Assembly (NCBI GenBank): GCA_947177165.1
Contig: CAMWTP010000029.1
Location: 1-64,000, forward strand
Origin: an uncultured Lachnospiraceae bacterium
GTDB taxonomy: Bacteria > Bacillota > Clostridia > Lachnospirales > Lachnospiraceae
Direction: 5' to 3'
DNA: 64,000 nt
The first letter of the stretch is position 1; each line of letters starts with the position of its first letter. Made by a program: the position numbers and the translations under genes. This document shows positions 9,382 to 18,438 of this stretch, one piece after another. The notes below the pieces were generated by a model, which worked only from the letters and a program-made list of their open reading frames with translations, was not told the origin of the DNA and searched no databases.

Positions 9382-10319
9382 TGGAAAATGGGATATATGA
9401 TTTATTGATAATCGGTTCGGGACCAGCAGGAATGGGAGCTGCAATCTATGCAGTGAGAGCTGGGTTAAAGGCGGCAGTGATCGACAGAAGTCCTGTCAGC
9501 GGCGGACAGGTACTGAGTACGTATGAGGTGGATAATTATCTGGGGCTTCCGGGACTGAGCGGAGGCGACTTAGCTGACCGGTTCCGGGAGCATGCGGACC
9601 GGCTTGGGGCAGCGTTTATCGCTGCTGATGTGAAGCGGATAGAGCGCGGTGCAGGACAACAAATCGTGTATACTGTTCATACGGACAAATCTGTGTTCCA
9701 GACCAGAACGGTTATTCTCGCCACGGGAGCTTCCCATTCGATGCTCGGCGTGCCGGGTGAAAAGGAGCTTTCCGGTATGGGTGTGTCGTACTGTGCGACT
9801 TGTGACGGTGCGTTTTACAGAAATAGTGCGGTGGCAGTGGTTGGAGGCGGCGATGTTGCTGTGGAGGACGCGATTTTTCTGGCGGGTATCTGCAAAAAAG
9901 TTTATCTCATACATCGGCGAGACCAGCTCAGGGCAGCAGGCAGTCTGCAGAAAAGGCTGTTATCTCTTGAGAATGTTGAAGTGCTCTGGAACAGTGAAGT
10001 GAAAGAGATTATAGGCAAAGAGATGGTGGAAGGAATCGACATTTGTGACAATAAGAGCGGCGGTCGGTATCGGCTTGATGTGGAAGGCGTGTTCATAGCC
10101 GTCGGCATCGTGCCGGACACAGACATTTTCAGGAACCTTGTGAAAGTGGATGAGAAGGGATATGTCATAGCAGATGAAACTTGTGTGACATCGGAAAAAG
10201 GTATTTTTGCGGCGGGTGATATCAGGAAAAAAGCGATGCGTCAGATTATCACGGCAGTGGCGGACGGAGCGAATGCCGTTCACTCGGCGCACGCATTTTT
10301 AACCGCAGAAAAATTGTAA
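9378..10319 (+). CDS. Thioredoxin reductase-like FAD/NAD(P) oxidoreductase
   Basis: A 313-residue flavoprotein of the low-molecular-weight thioredoxin reductase family. Features in order are the FAD motif GSGPAGMGAA, the redox disulfide CATC near residue 135 (within SYCATCDGAFY), the NADPH motif GGGDVAVEDA and the C-terminal FAD motif AAGDI. It would pass electrons from NADPH to thioredoxin or a related small protein. ATG 9378 overlaps the SDR stop by 4 bases, so the two genes are translationally coupled. No thioredoxin gene is adjacent, so the partner is unknown and trxB is not assigned with certainty. Confidence 0.88.
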   Translation: MMENGIYDLLIIGSGPAGMGAAIYAVRAGLKAAVIDRSPVSGGQVLSTYEVDNYLGLPGLSGGDLADRFREHADRLGAAFIAADVKRIERGAGQQIVYTVHTDKSVFQTRTVILATGASHSMLGVPGEKELSGMGVSYCATCDGAFYRNSAVAVVGGGDVAVEDAIFLAGICKKVYLIHRRDQLRAAGSLQKRLLSLENVEVLWNSEVKEIIGKEMVEGIDICDNKSGGRYRLDVEGVFIAVGIVPDTDIFRNLVKVDEKGYVIADETCVTSEKGIFAAGDIRKKAMRQIITAVADGANAVHSAHAFLTAEKL

Positions 10320-10489
10320 AAGTTACGAAAATATTTATAAATATATAAATAGTCGAAAATGCTAATAATATGGTCAAAAAAGATAGAAAAGTGGAAAAAT
10401 AGGGAAGAAAATAGCGAAAGTAGACAAATTACTTGTTTGAAAAACAGCACTTTTTGCGGAGTGAGTGCATCTGAGTGCAAAAAGACATC

Positions 10490-10560
10490 TTGACATTTGC
10501 GGCAAAATGTGATAATTTATTTCATGGGTGTAATAATTTCGTAATAATTATCGAAATTAT
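10490..10560 (+). promoter_or_regulatory. Promoter and leader hairpin of the NlpC/P60 gene
   Basis: TTGACA (10490-10495) and an extended TGT-GATAAT (-10 at 10511-10516) form a promoter with a short 15-bp spacer. Downstream, ATAATTTCG (10533-10541) and CGAAATTAT (10552-10560) are perfect inverted repeats around a 10-base A/T loop. They could form an mRNA hairpin or an operator 48 bp before the start codon. Confidence 0.6.
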
Positions 10561-10607
10561 GAAACAGTTGCGATACATCACATACACCACACAATGGAGG
10601 ATTAATC

Positions 10608-12374
10608 ATGAACAAGTACGGCGTGAAGGCAGCGGCGTGTGCTCTTGTCGGAACACTTTCGCTATCCGGCTACCAGATGACACTTGAAGCAAAGATTCAC
10701 AATTCATCAGATGTACCAGCAGCAGGAGTTGCTGTTGTGTTGGATGAAGGCAGCACGATACAGGATCTTCAGGTGGAGGTTGTTCAGAACATAGCTTATC
10801 TTGAAAGCGCATCAGGTTTACAGCCTAATATTATAAAAGCATCGGAGAAGGTAGCGTTAGCAGATACACCGAGTAATATTGTCCGGTCAAATACAAATGC
10901 GGCGACTGCGAAAATATCAACGGAATTCACAGAGGCATTGAGTGAATCGATCAGCGAAGTTGAGACAGAGATATTGACAGTTGAAGGCGAGGCACAGCAG
11001 GAACAGGAAACAGAGTTCTCGACAGAACTGAGAACAGAGTGGGAGCTTCCGAAACAGGAGACTTCGGGCGAAGAAGAATCGAATAGTGAAGCTTCAAATG
11101 AGGAAACTGCGGAGGAGAATACTTTGCCTCAGGAAACGACAGAAGAGGAATCTTCAACGGAGGAGTCCTCTGAGTATGAGACATCGGGTGAAGAGACAGG
11201 CGAAACGGAAACGATTGACACGGAAACGACGGAAACAGAGACAACAGACGTAGAGACGTCAACAGAGGAAACGACCGAAACAGAGGATCGTTCCGAGGAG
11301 ACGGATGATTTTCAGGTCAGCGCAGGTTTTTCTGCAACAGATACCTATGATAATATTGAGATCGAAGAGAAGACAGCATCCGCGGAGGAGACACAGGAAG
11401 ATGCGCAGGATTTCTCAGGGCTTGTTATTGCTCAGGTGACGAACTATGTAAATGTCAGAAGTACACCGAGCGAGGACGGCGAGATTGTCGGGAAACTCTA
11501 CGATAAGTCTGTCGGCGAGTTTATCGAGGAGAAAGATGGCTGGTATAAGATCGTATCAGGAAATTGTACCGGATATGTCAAGGGTGAGTTCTGTGCGGCT
11601 GGAAAACAGGCGGAAGAGCTTGCGAAAGAAGTCGGAACGACATATGCTGTCGTAAATACCACGACGCTTAAGGTTCGGCAGGATGCAACCACGGAGTCGG
11701 CAGTACTTGGACTTGTGCCGATCAACGAGGAGCTGGTGGTACTCGAGGAGCTTGATGGATGGGTTAAGATTGCCATCGAAGAGGGTGACGGGTATGTTTC
11801 AAAGGACTATATAAATCTCAGAACTGATTTTGTACATGCTGAGTCAAGAGAGGAAGAGGAAGTAAGACTTGCCAAGGAGGCCAGGGCGCGCGAGGAGGCC
11901 AGGGCTGCCGCAGCGGCGACAGAGACAGCGAGAATACAGAGACAGGCAGAAGCGCAGGCACAGAGATCTGCGGCAAATCAGGCCACAATCGAGTCTGCGA
12001 GAAGTATTGCGGCATCATCAGAAGGAAGCGAGATGGGTAAGTCTGTTATTGACTATGCGACACAGTTTGTTGGCAATCCGTATGTATGGGGAGGGTCAAG
12101 CCTTACAAACGGTACAGACTGCTCTGGTTTTGTTATGAGTGTGTACTCTAACTTTGGCGTGAGTCTGCCGCATTCCTCATCGGCTTTGAGAAGCCAGGGG
12201 TATGATGTCGGAGGACTCAGCAATGCGCAGCCAGGTGATATTGTCTGCTATTCTGGTCATGTAGGTCTTTATGTCGGCAACGGACAGATTGTTCACGCCA
12301 GCACATCAAAGACAGGTATTATTGTTTCAAGTGCAACATATCGGAATGTCTTATCAGTGAGAAGAATCTTTTAG
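10608..12374 (+). CDS. Secreted SH3-domain NlpC/P60 peptidoglycan endopeptidase
   Basis: A 588-residue cell-wall hydrolase. The N-terminus (residues 1-28) looks like a signal peptide with the hydrophobic core ACALVGTLSLSG. Residues 110-260 form an unusual Glu/Thr/Ser-rich acidic stalk. Two bacterial SH3 domains follow (about 275-335 and 345-402), then an Arg/Ala-rich coiled region. The NlpC/P60 catalytic domain (about 475-588) has Cys505 in TDCSGF, His551 in GHVGLY and His563 in IVHAS. It should cleave stem-peptide bonds in peptidoglycan during growth or cell separation. ATG 10608 follows a GGAGG site. It is monocistronic, between a promoter and a strong terminator. Confidence 0.93.
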   Translation: MNKYGVKAAACALVGTLSLSGYQMTLEAKIHNSSDVPAAGVAVVLDEGSTIQDLQVEVVQNIAYLESASGLQPNIIKASEKVALADTPSNIVRSNTNAATAKISTEFTEALSESISEVETEILTVEGEAQQEQETEFSTELRTEWELPKQETSGEEESNSEASNEETAEENTLPQETTEEESSTEESSEYETSGEETGETETIDTETTETETTDVETSTEETTETEDRSEETDDFQVSAGFSATDTYDNIEIEEKTASAEETQEDAQDFSGLVIAQVTNYVNVRSTPSEDGEIVGKLYDKSVGEFIEEKDGWYKIVSGNCTGYVKGEFCAAGKQAEELAKEVGTTYAVVNTTTLKVRQDATTESAVLGLVPINEELVVLEELDGWVKIAIEEGDGYVSKDYINLRTDFVHAESREEEEVRLAKEARAREEARAAAAATETARIQRQAEAQAQRSAANQATIESARSIAASSEGSEMGKSVIDYATQFVGNPYVWGGSSLTNGTDCSGFVMSVYSNFGVSLPHSSSALRSQGYDVGGLSNAQPGDIVCYSGHVGLYVGNGQIVHASTSKTGIIVSSATYRNVLSVRRIF

Positions 12375-12397
12375 GATACATCTATATATTTATTTTC

Positions 12398-12427
12398 AGG
12401 TGGGCGATAGTGATTGCCCACCTTTTT
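12398..12427 (+). terminator. Rho-independent terminator after the NlpC/P60 gene
   Basis: AGGTGGGC (12398-12405) pairs perfectly with GCCCACCT (12416-12423) over a 10-base loop, followed by five T. It lies 24 bp after the stop codon. Confidence 0.92.
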
Positions 12428-12610
12428 GCTGCAACAGCCCCATACAGAGGAAATATGTGGATAAGGCGGCGCATGGGGTGTGCGGCGGGCAGGTGCAAGG
12501 CCGTTCCCCTGCTTGATTTGAATTCTGCATATATGGATTGGAAAAAAGTGCACAAAAAAATATCGCTACTATTTTATGACACAACAGTCATTTTTTTATA
12601 TGTTCACAAT
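12428..12610. other. Non-coding stretch with two short GC hairpins
   Basis: Between the NlpC terminator and the DnaA boxes no gene is supported. CCCCAT (12438-12443) can pair with ATGGGG (12473-12478), and GCAGG (12489-12493) with CCTGC (12508-12512). Their role is unknown. A small 70-codon open frame across it lacks a ribosome binding site and family features. Confidence 0.4.
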
Positions 12611-12708
12611 TTATCCACATGAAAAAAAGGGAAAAGTGGCTATAAATCGACTTATACACCGAGTTATCCACATTATCCACAGACAGGAACGGGTTTTCTT
12701 GTGGAAAA
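12611..12708. promoter_or_regulatory. DnaA-box cluster
   Basis: Three perfect DnaA boxes TTATCCACA lie on the same strand at 12611-12619, 12664-12672 and 12673-12681; the last two abut. Near matches are TTATACACC (12652-12660) and, on the other strand, TGTGGAAAA (12700-12708). A/T-rich DNA follows towards hpf. The dnaA-dnaN-recF-gyrB block expected at oriC is absent, so this is more likely a DnaA-titrating or regulatory cluster, though an origin role cannot be excluded from the window alone. Confidence 0.75.
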
Positions 12709-12876
12709 CAGAAGAGTGATATGCGAAAAAATGTTTTGTTAAAAAGCACGAAAATTGAAATTTTTGGGAAAACTAATGACAAATGCATTGACATTGGTGA
12801 AGACGTGCCCATGCATAAAAAGTGTCTAAAAAAAGATGTAAAAAAGCAAAATATTTATAATTAATTACAAAAGATG

Positions 12877-12905
12877 TTGGAAAAAATATGGGAATATGGT
12901 ATAAT
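12877..12905 (+). promoter_or_regulatory. Promoter of hpf
   Basis: TTGGAA (12877-12882), a 17-bp spacer and TATAAT (12900-12905) with an upstream TGG (extended -10). An inverted repeat ACTTAATT-gcga-AATTAAGT (12928-12947) lies just downstream, between the likely start point and the ribosome binding site. Confidence 0.8.
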
Positions 12906-12966
12906 CAAAATACAATTAAGGTGACATACTTAATTGCGAAATTAAGTGCGAAGGGATGTGGACAGA

Positions 12967-13500
12967 ATGAAATTTATTATCAGCGGTAAGAACATTGATG
13001 TAACGCCTGGATTAAAGGCTGCAGTCGAGGACAAAATTGGCAAGCTGGAGAAATATTTCACGCCAGAAACGGAGGTACACGCGACATTAAGTGTTGAGAA
13101 GGAGAGGCAGAAAATTGAAGTCACCATTCCTGTGAAGGGAAATATTATTCGTTCAGAACAGGTGAGCAATGATATGTATGTATCAATTGACCTTGCGGCA
13201 GAGGTGATTGAGCGGCAGCTAAAGAAATACAGAAACAAGTTCAGGGCAGATCAGCAGGCAGGTGCGGCGAGCCTTCGAACCGACTTCATAGAGAATAGTT
13301 ATGATGAGGATGATGAGGAAGTACGGATTGTCCGCACTAAGAAGTTTGACATCAAGCCGATGTATGCTGAGGACGCATGTGTTCAGATGGAACTTCTAGG
13401 ACATGATTTCTATGTATTCTGCAACGCGGAGACGGATGAGGTGAATGTAGTTTACAAGCGCAAGGGAAATACGTATGGTTTGATAGAACCGGAAAATTAA
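12967..13500 (+). CDS. hpf: Ribosome hibernation-promoting factor, long form
   Basis: Long-form HPF, which dimerises 70S ribosomes into inactive 100S particles in slow growth. The N-terminal S30AE/YfiA domain (about 1-95) starts MKFIISGKNIDVTPGLK. A linker rich in acidic residues leads to the C-terminal dimerisation domain (about 120-175), including RTKKFDIKPM and ELLGHDFYVFCN. The length of 177 residues fits the long form. I prefer ATG 12967, 10 bases from AGGGA, over an in-frame GTG at 12946 that adds seven residues. It has its own extended -10 promoter and a strong terminator, with a DnaA-box cluster about 300 bp upstream. Confidence 0.95.
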   Translation: MKFIISGKNIDVTPGLKAAVEDKIGKLEKYFTPETEVHATLSVEKERQKIEVTIPVKGNIIRSEQVSNDMYVSIDLAAEVIERQLKKYRNKFRADQQAGAASLRTDFIENSYDEDDEEVRIVRTKKFDIKPMYAEDACVQMELLGHDFYVFCNAETDEVNVVYKRKGNTYGLIEPEN

Positions 13501-13513
13501 ATAGCATTTTGGG

Positions 13514-13549
13514 GACAGGCACCAGTAAGTGGTGCCTGTCAATTTTTTT
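13514..13549 (+). terminator. Rho-independent terminator after hpf
   Basis: An 11-bp perfect stem (13514-13524 with 13530-13540) around the loop GTAAG is followed by AA and seven T. It is the strongest terminator in the region. The 189 bp after it, up to GH115, hold a possible promoter (TTGCAG 13618, GGTAAT 13641) and an inverted repeat CTGAAA/TTTCAG (13666-13686). Confidence 0.93.
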
Positions 13550-13738
13550 CTGCACACGGGCACACAGAGGAAGTATGTCAGCTGGAGCTGACGGGTGCCC
13601 GCGCGTCAGGCTGTCTGTTGCAGATTACAAAGTCAATATAGGTAATGTTTCTGGCAATAAAGGCGCTGAAAAAAGATTTATTTCAGTGTAGGATAGTGGT
13701 AGGTGCTTGGTCATTTATTTGCGATTAGGAGGGTAAGA

Positions 13739-16700
13739 ATGGATTTTCAATTAAAAAGAGGGCAGCATTGTGTGATACGGATCGATGGGGGCGAAACGGA
13801 GGCCGTAAAGATCGCTGCTGCCAGTCTGGTTAAGGATTTGGAGCGGACACTGGGCATATCGGCACAGACAGCACAGGATGACAGCAGAATGGACAGGGAG
13901 GAAGGCACTGCAGAGATTCTGGTCGGAACGCTGGATGTGTCAGCCGTGGTCAGGGAACTTGTGGACTCTGCAGACCTGCATGATGAGGCGGGCCATCTGC
14001 GCAAGGAAGCGTATCTGCACAGGATTTGCGGGGGGAGGCTGGTTATTGCAGGCAGCGACAGGCGTGGAACGATTTATGGGATCTATGATTTGTGTGAAGC
14101 GCTGGGTGTCTCGCCATGGTATTTCTGGGCAGATGTGCCTGTGCAGAAAAAGCAGGAGTTCGTGCTGCCGGAGGATTATACCAAGGAGGATTATCCTTCG
14201 GTAGAATACCGCGGGATTTTTCTCAACGATGAGGAAGAGTTGGAATCATGGGTACAGAATTATATGAAAGAGCCGACGATCGGCACAAAGACATATGAGA
14301 GGGTGTTTGAACTGCTGCTGCGCCTGAAAGCCAACTATATCTGGCCGGCGATGCATGTGAATTCCTTCAACCTGACACCGGAAAACGGCGCGCTGGCAGA
14401 CCGGATGGGGATTGTGGTCGGAACTTCCCACTGTGATATGCTGATGCGGTCCAACAACCGGGAATGGAAGCCATGGATTCAGAAAAAGGGTTATGCTGAT
14501 GCGGTCTATGACTATTCCATTGAGGGAAGGAACAGGGATATTCTGCGGGAATACTGGAGGGAGAGTGTGGAGCAGAATCGGGATTTTGAGGTGTGTTACA
14601 CACTTGGAATGCGCGGCATTCACGATTCCGGCTTTGAGACAAAGAATCTGGAAGGAAAGACGGAGGATGAGATCAGAAATGCCAAAGTGGAGCTCCTTGA
14701 GAAGATCATCGCGGACCAGCGCGAAATCCTGAAGGACACACTTGGCCGTGAGACGATGATGACTTTTATTCCTTATAAGGAAGTGCTGGAGCTGTATGAC
14801 AACGGGTTGAAAATACCAGAAGACATGACGCTGGTGTGGGCAAATGACAATTATGGATATATCCGGCGCTATCCGTCTGCGGAGGAGAAGGGGCGCAGGG
14901 GCGGTAATGGTATTTACTACCACAATTCCTACTGGTCTCCGCCAAGCATGTCCTATGTATTTATCTGTTCCATTCCGCTCGCACACACCGGAAATGAGCT
15001 GCGGAAAGCGTGGAATGAGGGAATCCGCAAGTTGTGGGTGCTCAACAGCGGGGCAATGAAACCCTTGGAACAGGAAATCACCTTCTTCCTGCGGCTGGCA
15101 TGGGAAATCGGCAAAAAAGGGGCTCTGACAGAGGATGTAGATGCGTTTGTCGCGGACTGGATTGACAATACTTTTACAGGAAAAATCGGCAGGCAGGTAT
15201 CCAGGCTGCTCAATGATTTCTCCCAGCTGACCAATGTGCGCAAAGTAGAAAACATGGACTATGATGCCTTTTCACAGACCGCGTACGGCGATGAGGCAGC
15301 GGTGCGCATCCGCCGATACGAGGAACTGTTTTTGCAGGGAAACATGCTGTATGAGAAACTGCCTGCAGAGGAGAGGGACGCTTTTTTCCAGCTGGTGCTG
15401 ATGCGGATTCATGCTGCTTATTTTACGAATCTTGCCTATTATTATGGGGACAGGAGCACACTGATGTACGATCGCGGGAATATGCAGGCGGCGGCTTTCT
15501 ATACAGGGAAATCGAGGGAGGCGGAGGATGCGCGCAGTCGGCTGCTGCACTATTACAATCATGTGATGTGCGGTGGAAAATGGAACGGCATCCTGAATCC
15601 GGAGGGTTTTCCGCCTCCGAGAGCCGCCATGATGCCGGTCTGTACGCCGCCATTGAAAGCCTGGGGTGAACCTTCCATGCGCATCGACATCTGGAATGGG
15701 GATAGGGAGCTCTGCTTTGCGGTTCCCGGGGAAAAATGGATTGACATTGGCAATATGGGAACCGGCGAGTTTGAAGTGAGCCTGCAGGCGCCGGAATGGA
15801 TGACGCTTTCGGAAAAGAGGGCAGTGGTTCACAGGGAAAAGAGAATTCTCATTGGTGTGGCTGATGTCTCTGATGACCGCAGGGGAGAGCTGGTGGTAGA
15901 AAACAGGAACGACGGAAGCAGCCAGCACATTCCGGTCAGGACGATAAAGCAGGAATATGAAGAAGCTGACTGTGTGCCGGAGGAGGACGGGCTGATTGTG
16001 CTGGACAGCAAAAACCAGCAGTCCGGGGATTTTAAACTGATCCGCAGACTTGGGCGTATGCAGGGAAGCCTGACGGAAGCGTGTGTCCAGAGAGAACCGG
16101 GGGAGCTGGCGGAAGCAGAGCCGCTTCACTACACTTTTGCGGTGCGCAGCGGGGGAGATTTCCTGCTGGAGATACACCGTTTTCCTTCGCTTAATTCCGC
16201 TGGCAGGATTCGGATAGGGATATCCGTGGACGGGGGACCAATACAGGTTGCGGAGTCTCTTTCCAACGATGAGTGGCGCGGGAACTGGAAGAAGAATGTG
16301 CTCAACAACGTGGACCGCCTATATCTGAACCTTTCCGTTCCCGATGCAGGAAAGCATCAGCTCTGCGTGTGGGCATTAGACCGGTATTTTGCTTTTTCGC
16401 GCATTGTGATTTACACAAAGCCCAGAATGGAAAATAACCTGGCCGGTGTCAGGGGGGCGCAGCCTCTGCCAGCGGAATGGGAAATGAATACATGGTGTGA
16501 CTCATTTTATGGGAAGTGTGAGCTGCTGCCCCGGCCAATATTTTATGCCGCACCTGTGAATGACAGTGACACGCTTACTGTAACCTGCCAGGTGATGCAG
16601 GCGGAATGCTTTGGAAACAGTGTGACAGCAGACTGGTATCTGACGCGGGGGAGGCATATTTTTGAGGAAGCAGACGGTGCGATACAGATTGATGCAGCAG

Positions 16701-17194
16701 CAGCACTGGCAGAGAGTGACTGTGCATGGGCGGATTCCGCCAGAGAGGATGGGCTGTGGAGACACTGCAGCAGTGAATCCTTTGGACGAAGCGGAATTGC
16801 CATGTACATCAGGACGCCGGAATTAAGCTGGGAACCGGAAAACGCACCCAGCCTGAACTATCGCATTGGATGTGCGGGCGGAACATATACTCTATGGATG
16901 TTGTCCAAATTCAATGTGCGTGAGGAAGGCTTTTTCGGTATCGGAACAGATGGGAGCATTCTGCCGCGTGAAAGGCTGTACGGAAATGGCAGCCTGTGGC
17001 GATATGAGGCAGAACAGGTTTACTGCTGGATACCGGCAGCGGAGATGGAGCTGGAGGAAGGAGAACATATACTGCATGTATATGCCCTTTCTTCCGGTAT
17101 GCGGTACGACAGGTTTTATCTGACGCGCGGAACGGAGCGGCCGCCGATGGATACAGAGTGGATGAAAACGGACTGTCAGCAGGGGCGCTTTTAA
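13739..17194 (+). CDS. Glycoside hydrolase family 115, xylan alpha-1,2-glucuronidase-like
   Basis: A large (1151-residue) enzyme of GH115, the family that removes (4-O-methyl)glucuronic acid side chains from xylan. Diagnostic stretches are GSDRRGTIYGIYDLCEALGVS, YRGIFLNDEE, LRLKANYIWPAMH, MGIVVGTSHCDMLMR and WANDNYGY. After the catalytic core there is a C-terminal beta-rich region of about 450 residues. No signal peptide is visible, so the enzyme probably acts inside the cell on imported oligosaccharides. ATG 13739 follows AGGAGGG by 5 bases. Its stop overlaps the convergent AraC gene by 4 bases, and araA lies beyond, suggesting a hemicellulose-sugar locus. Confidence 0.92.
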   Translation: MDFQLKRGQHCVIRIDGGETEAVKIAAASLVKDLERTLGISAQTAQDDSRMDREEGTAEILVGTLDVSAVVRELVDSADLHDEAGHLRKEAYLHRICGGRLVIAGSDRRGTIYGIYDLCEALGVSPWYFWADVPVQKKQEFVLPEDYTKEDYPSVEYRGIFLNDEEELESWVQNYMKEPTIGTKTYERVFELLLRLKANYIWPAMHVNSFNLTPENGALADRMGIVVGTSHCDMLMRSNNREWKPWIQKKGYADAVYDYSIEGRNRDILREYWRESVEQNRDFEVCYTLGMRGIHDSGFETKNLEGKTEDEIRNAKVELLEKIIADQREILKDTLGRETMMTFIPYKEVLELYDNGLKIPEDMTLVWANDNYGYIRRYPSAEEKGRRGGNGIYYHNSYWSPPSMSYVFICSIPLAHTGNELRKAWNEGIRKLWVLNSGAMKPLEQEITFFLRLAWEIGKKGALTEDVDAFVADWIDNTFTGKIGRQVSRLLNDFSQLTNVRKVENMDYDAFSQTAYGDEAAVRIRRYEELFLQGNMLYEKLPAEERDAFFQLVLMRIHAAYFTNLAYYYGDRSTLMYDRGNMQAAAFYTGKSREAEDARSRLLHYYNHVMCGGKWNGILNPEGFPPPRAAMMPVCTPPLKAWGEPSMRIDIWNGDRELCFAVPGEKWIDIGNMGTGEFEVSLQAPEWMTLSEKRAVVHREKRILIGVADVSDDRRGELVVENRNDGSSQHIPVRTIKQEYEEADCVPEEDGLIVLDSKNQQSGDFKLIRRLGRMQGSLTEACVQREPGELAEAEPLHYTFAVRSGGDFLLEIHRFPSLNSAGRIRIGISVDGGPIQVAESLSNDEWRGNWKKNVLNNVDRLYLNLSVPDAGKHQLCVWALDRYFAFSRIVIYTKPRMENNLAGVRGAQPLPAEWEMNTWCDSFYGKCELLPRPIFYAAPVNDSDTLTVTCQVMQAECFGNSVTADWYLTRGRHIFEEADGAIQIDAAAALAESDCAWADSAREDGLWRHCSSESFGRSGIAMYIRTPELSWEPENAPSLNYRIGCAGGTYTLWMLSKFNVREEGFFGIGTDGSILPRERLYGNGSLWRYEAEQVYCWIPAAEMELEEGEHILHVYALSSGMRYDRFYLTRGTERPPMDTEWMKTDCQQGRF

Positions 17195-18117
17195 ATCTGA
17201 GTAAAGGGCGGCGGCATCTCTCTCCTGAGAGACTGGCGGTATTCTGTCGGTGTGCAGCCCATGAATTTTTTGAACACTTTATTAAAATAACTTATGTTAT
17301 TAAAACCAACAGCGCCAGCTATCTCAGAGATGGATTCATGTGTCTTGCGGTGCATGTACTTGGTGGATTCGGCGATGCGGTATTTCATAAGATACTCGAT
17401 CGGGGAGAGTCCGGCAGCCCGCTTGAAGCAGCGGCAGCACTCACTTTTGCTGACAAGGATAGCGTCGGCAATGTCATCTAATGTGACAGATTCCATAAAA
17501 TGTTCCTGAATGTAGATCATGGCCTGCTTGGTCCGCTGTGCATCCTGATTGGCAGTGCGTGCAGAGATCTTAGAGCTGGCGGCTGTCCTGGAAGGGAGCT
17601 GGCTGTACAGGAGATTCCACAATTGCAGAATACATGCTTTTGACAGCAGCTCGTAACCGGACGGACAGTCCTGATTGAGTGTGATCAGTTGTTTCAGGTG
17701 TGGCAGAAATTGCTGGTACAGGCTGTCATCACCTGTGATGTGCAGATGATTGAAGGACTGGTTGGCGATAATGGGGGTGATATATTTGTTTTCCAGTTCT
17801 ATCTGACCAAATCCAAGGATAAAGGATGGATTCACGATGACAGAACTGAAAATGACACCATCAGCTCCGGCTGGTGTGATAAAATGCCTGACAGCCTGAT
17901 TGATGAAGACGATATCGCCCTCGGAGACCGTGATATTGTCTTCATCACAGGTTATGTATGCCTGTCCTTTTTGAATATATTGAAATTCTATCTCGTCATG
18001 CCAGTGCCAGTATACAATGGGGGCGTTGGGCGTGGTGCAGTCGACTGTTGTGAGTTCCACGGGATAGCCGCGGAGCAGGAGCCGTTGTGTGCGTTTCATG
18101 TAATAATCGGGTTCCAT
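17191..18117 (-). CDS. AraC-family transcriptional regulator with cupin sensor domain
   Basis: A 308-residue regulator. The N-terminal cupin-like domain (about 15-150) has the WHWHDEIEFQYIQKG pattern typical of sugar-sensing AraC proteins. The C-terminal double helix-turn-helix domain (about 205-300) includes YIQEHFMESVTLDDIA, the VGFNNISYFNKVFKK recognition region and GCTPTEYR. It lies between GH115 (convergent, ends overlapping by 4 bp) and araA (divergent), so it is the best candidate regulator of both and may sense arabinose, xylose or glucuronate-type sugars. The effector is not readable from sequence. Confidence 0.92.
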   Translation of the reverse strand: MEPDYYMKRTQRLLLRGYPVELTTVDCTTPNAPIVYWHWHDEIEFQYIQKGQAYITCDEDNITVSEGDIVFINQAVRHFITPAGADGVIFSSVIVNPSFILGFGQIELENKYITPIIANQSFNHLHITGDDSLYQQFLPHLKQLITLNQDCPSGYELLSKACILQLWNLLYSQLPSRTAASSKISARTANQDAQRTKQAMIYIQEHFMESVTLDDIADAILVSKSECCRCFKRAAGLSPIEYLMKYRIAESTKYMHRKTHESISEIAGAVGFNNISYFNKVFKKFMGCTPTEYRQSLRREMPPPFTQI

Positions 18118-18438
18118 AACAGTGTCATCTCTTTTCCTGATTTATTTGATACAATTCTCATTTATATGCCGAGTGATACATAAAGCTTAGACAGAGTATA
18201 ACATATTTGATATTTTTTTCATAGAAGTTCATTCATTTTTGCAGGGCAGTATGTTACTTTTCATGAAGTTTATGGCGGACGGAGAAATTGTTTGATGGCA
18301 GGGACGCTGCTGGCGGGTGTCCGCGTTTTTTGTATTTAATGCATAATAAAATATTTTATTTTTAGATAAAATAAATGTTGTTTCTTTTCTTATTTTATGG
18401 TAAAAATATATTATAAAATATGTAATCGGAGGGTTAAG
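18118..18438. promoter_or_regulatory. Divergent regulatory region between araC-type gene and araA
   Basis: This 321-bp spacer contains no gene. On the plus strand TTGTTT (18378-18383), a 17-bp spacer and TGG-TAAAAA (18401-18406) may be the araA promoter. Just upstream is a perfect 16-bp A/T palindrome AATAAAATATTTTATT (18345-18360), a candidate operator. A GC-rich patch with a run of six T near 18325-18331 could form a weak terminator-like hairpin. The AraC-type protein next door is the likely ligand. Confidence 0.5.

Noticed and set aside
12428-12966. Chromosomal replication origin (oriC)
   Set aside because: DnaA boxes are present, but the dnaA, dnaN, recF and gyrB genes are not in the window and no clear unwinding element can be proven, so only a DnaA-box cluster is claimed.
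15272-16177. 301-codon open frame opposite the GH115 gene
   Set aside because: It is an antisense shadow of a recognised enzyme with no support of its own.
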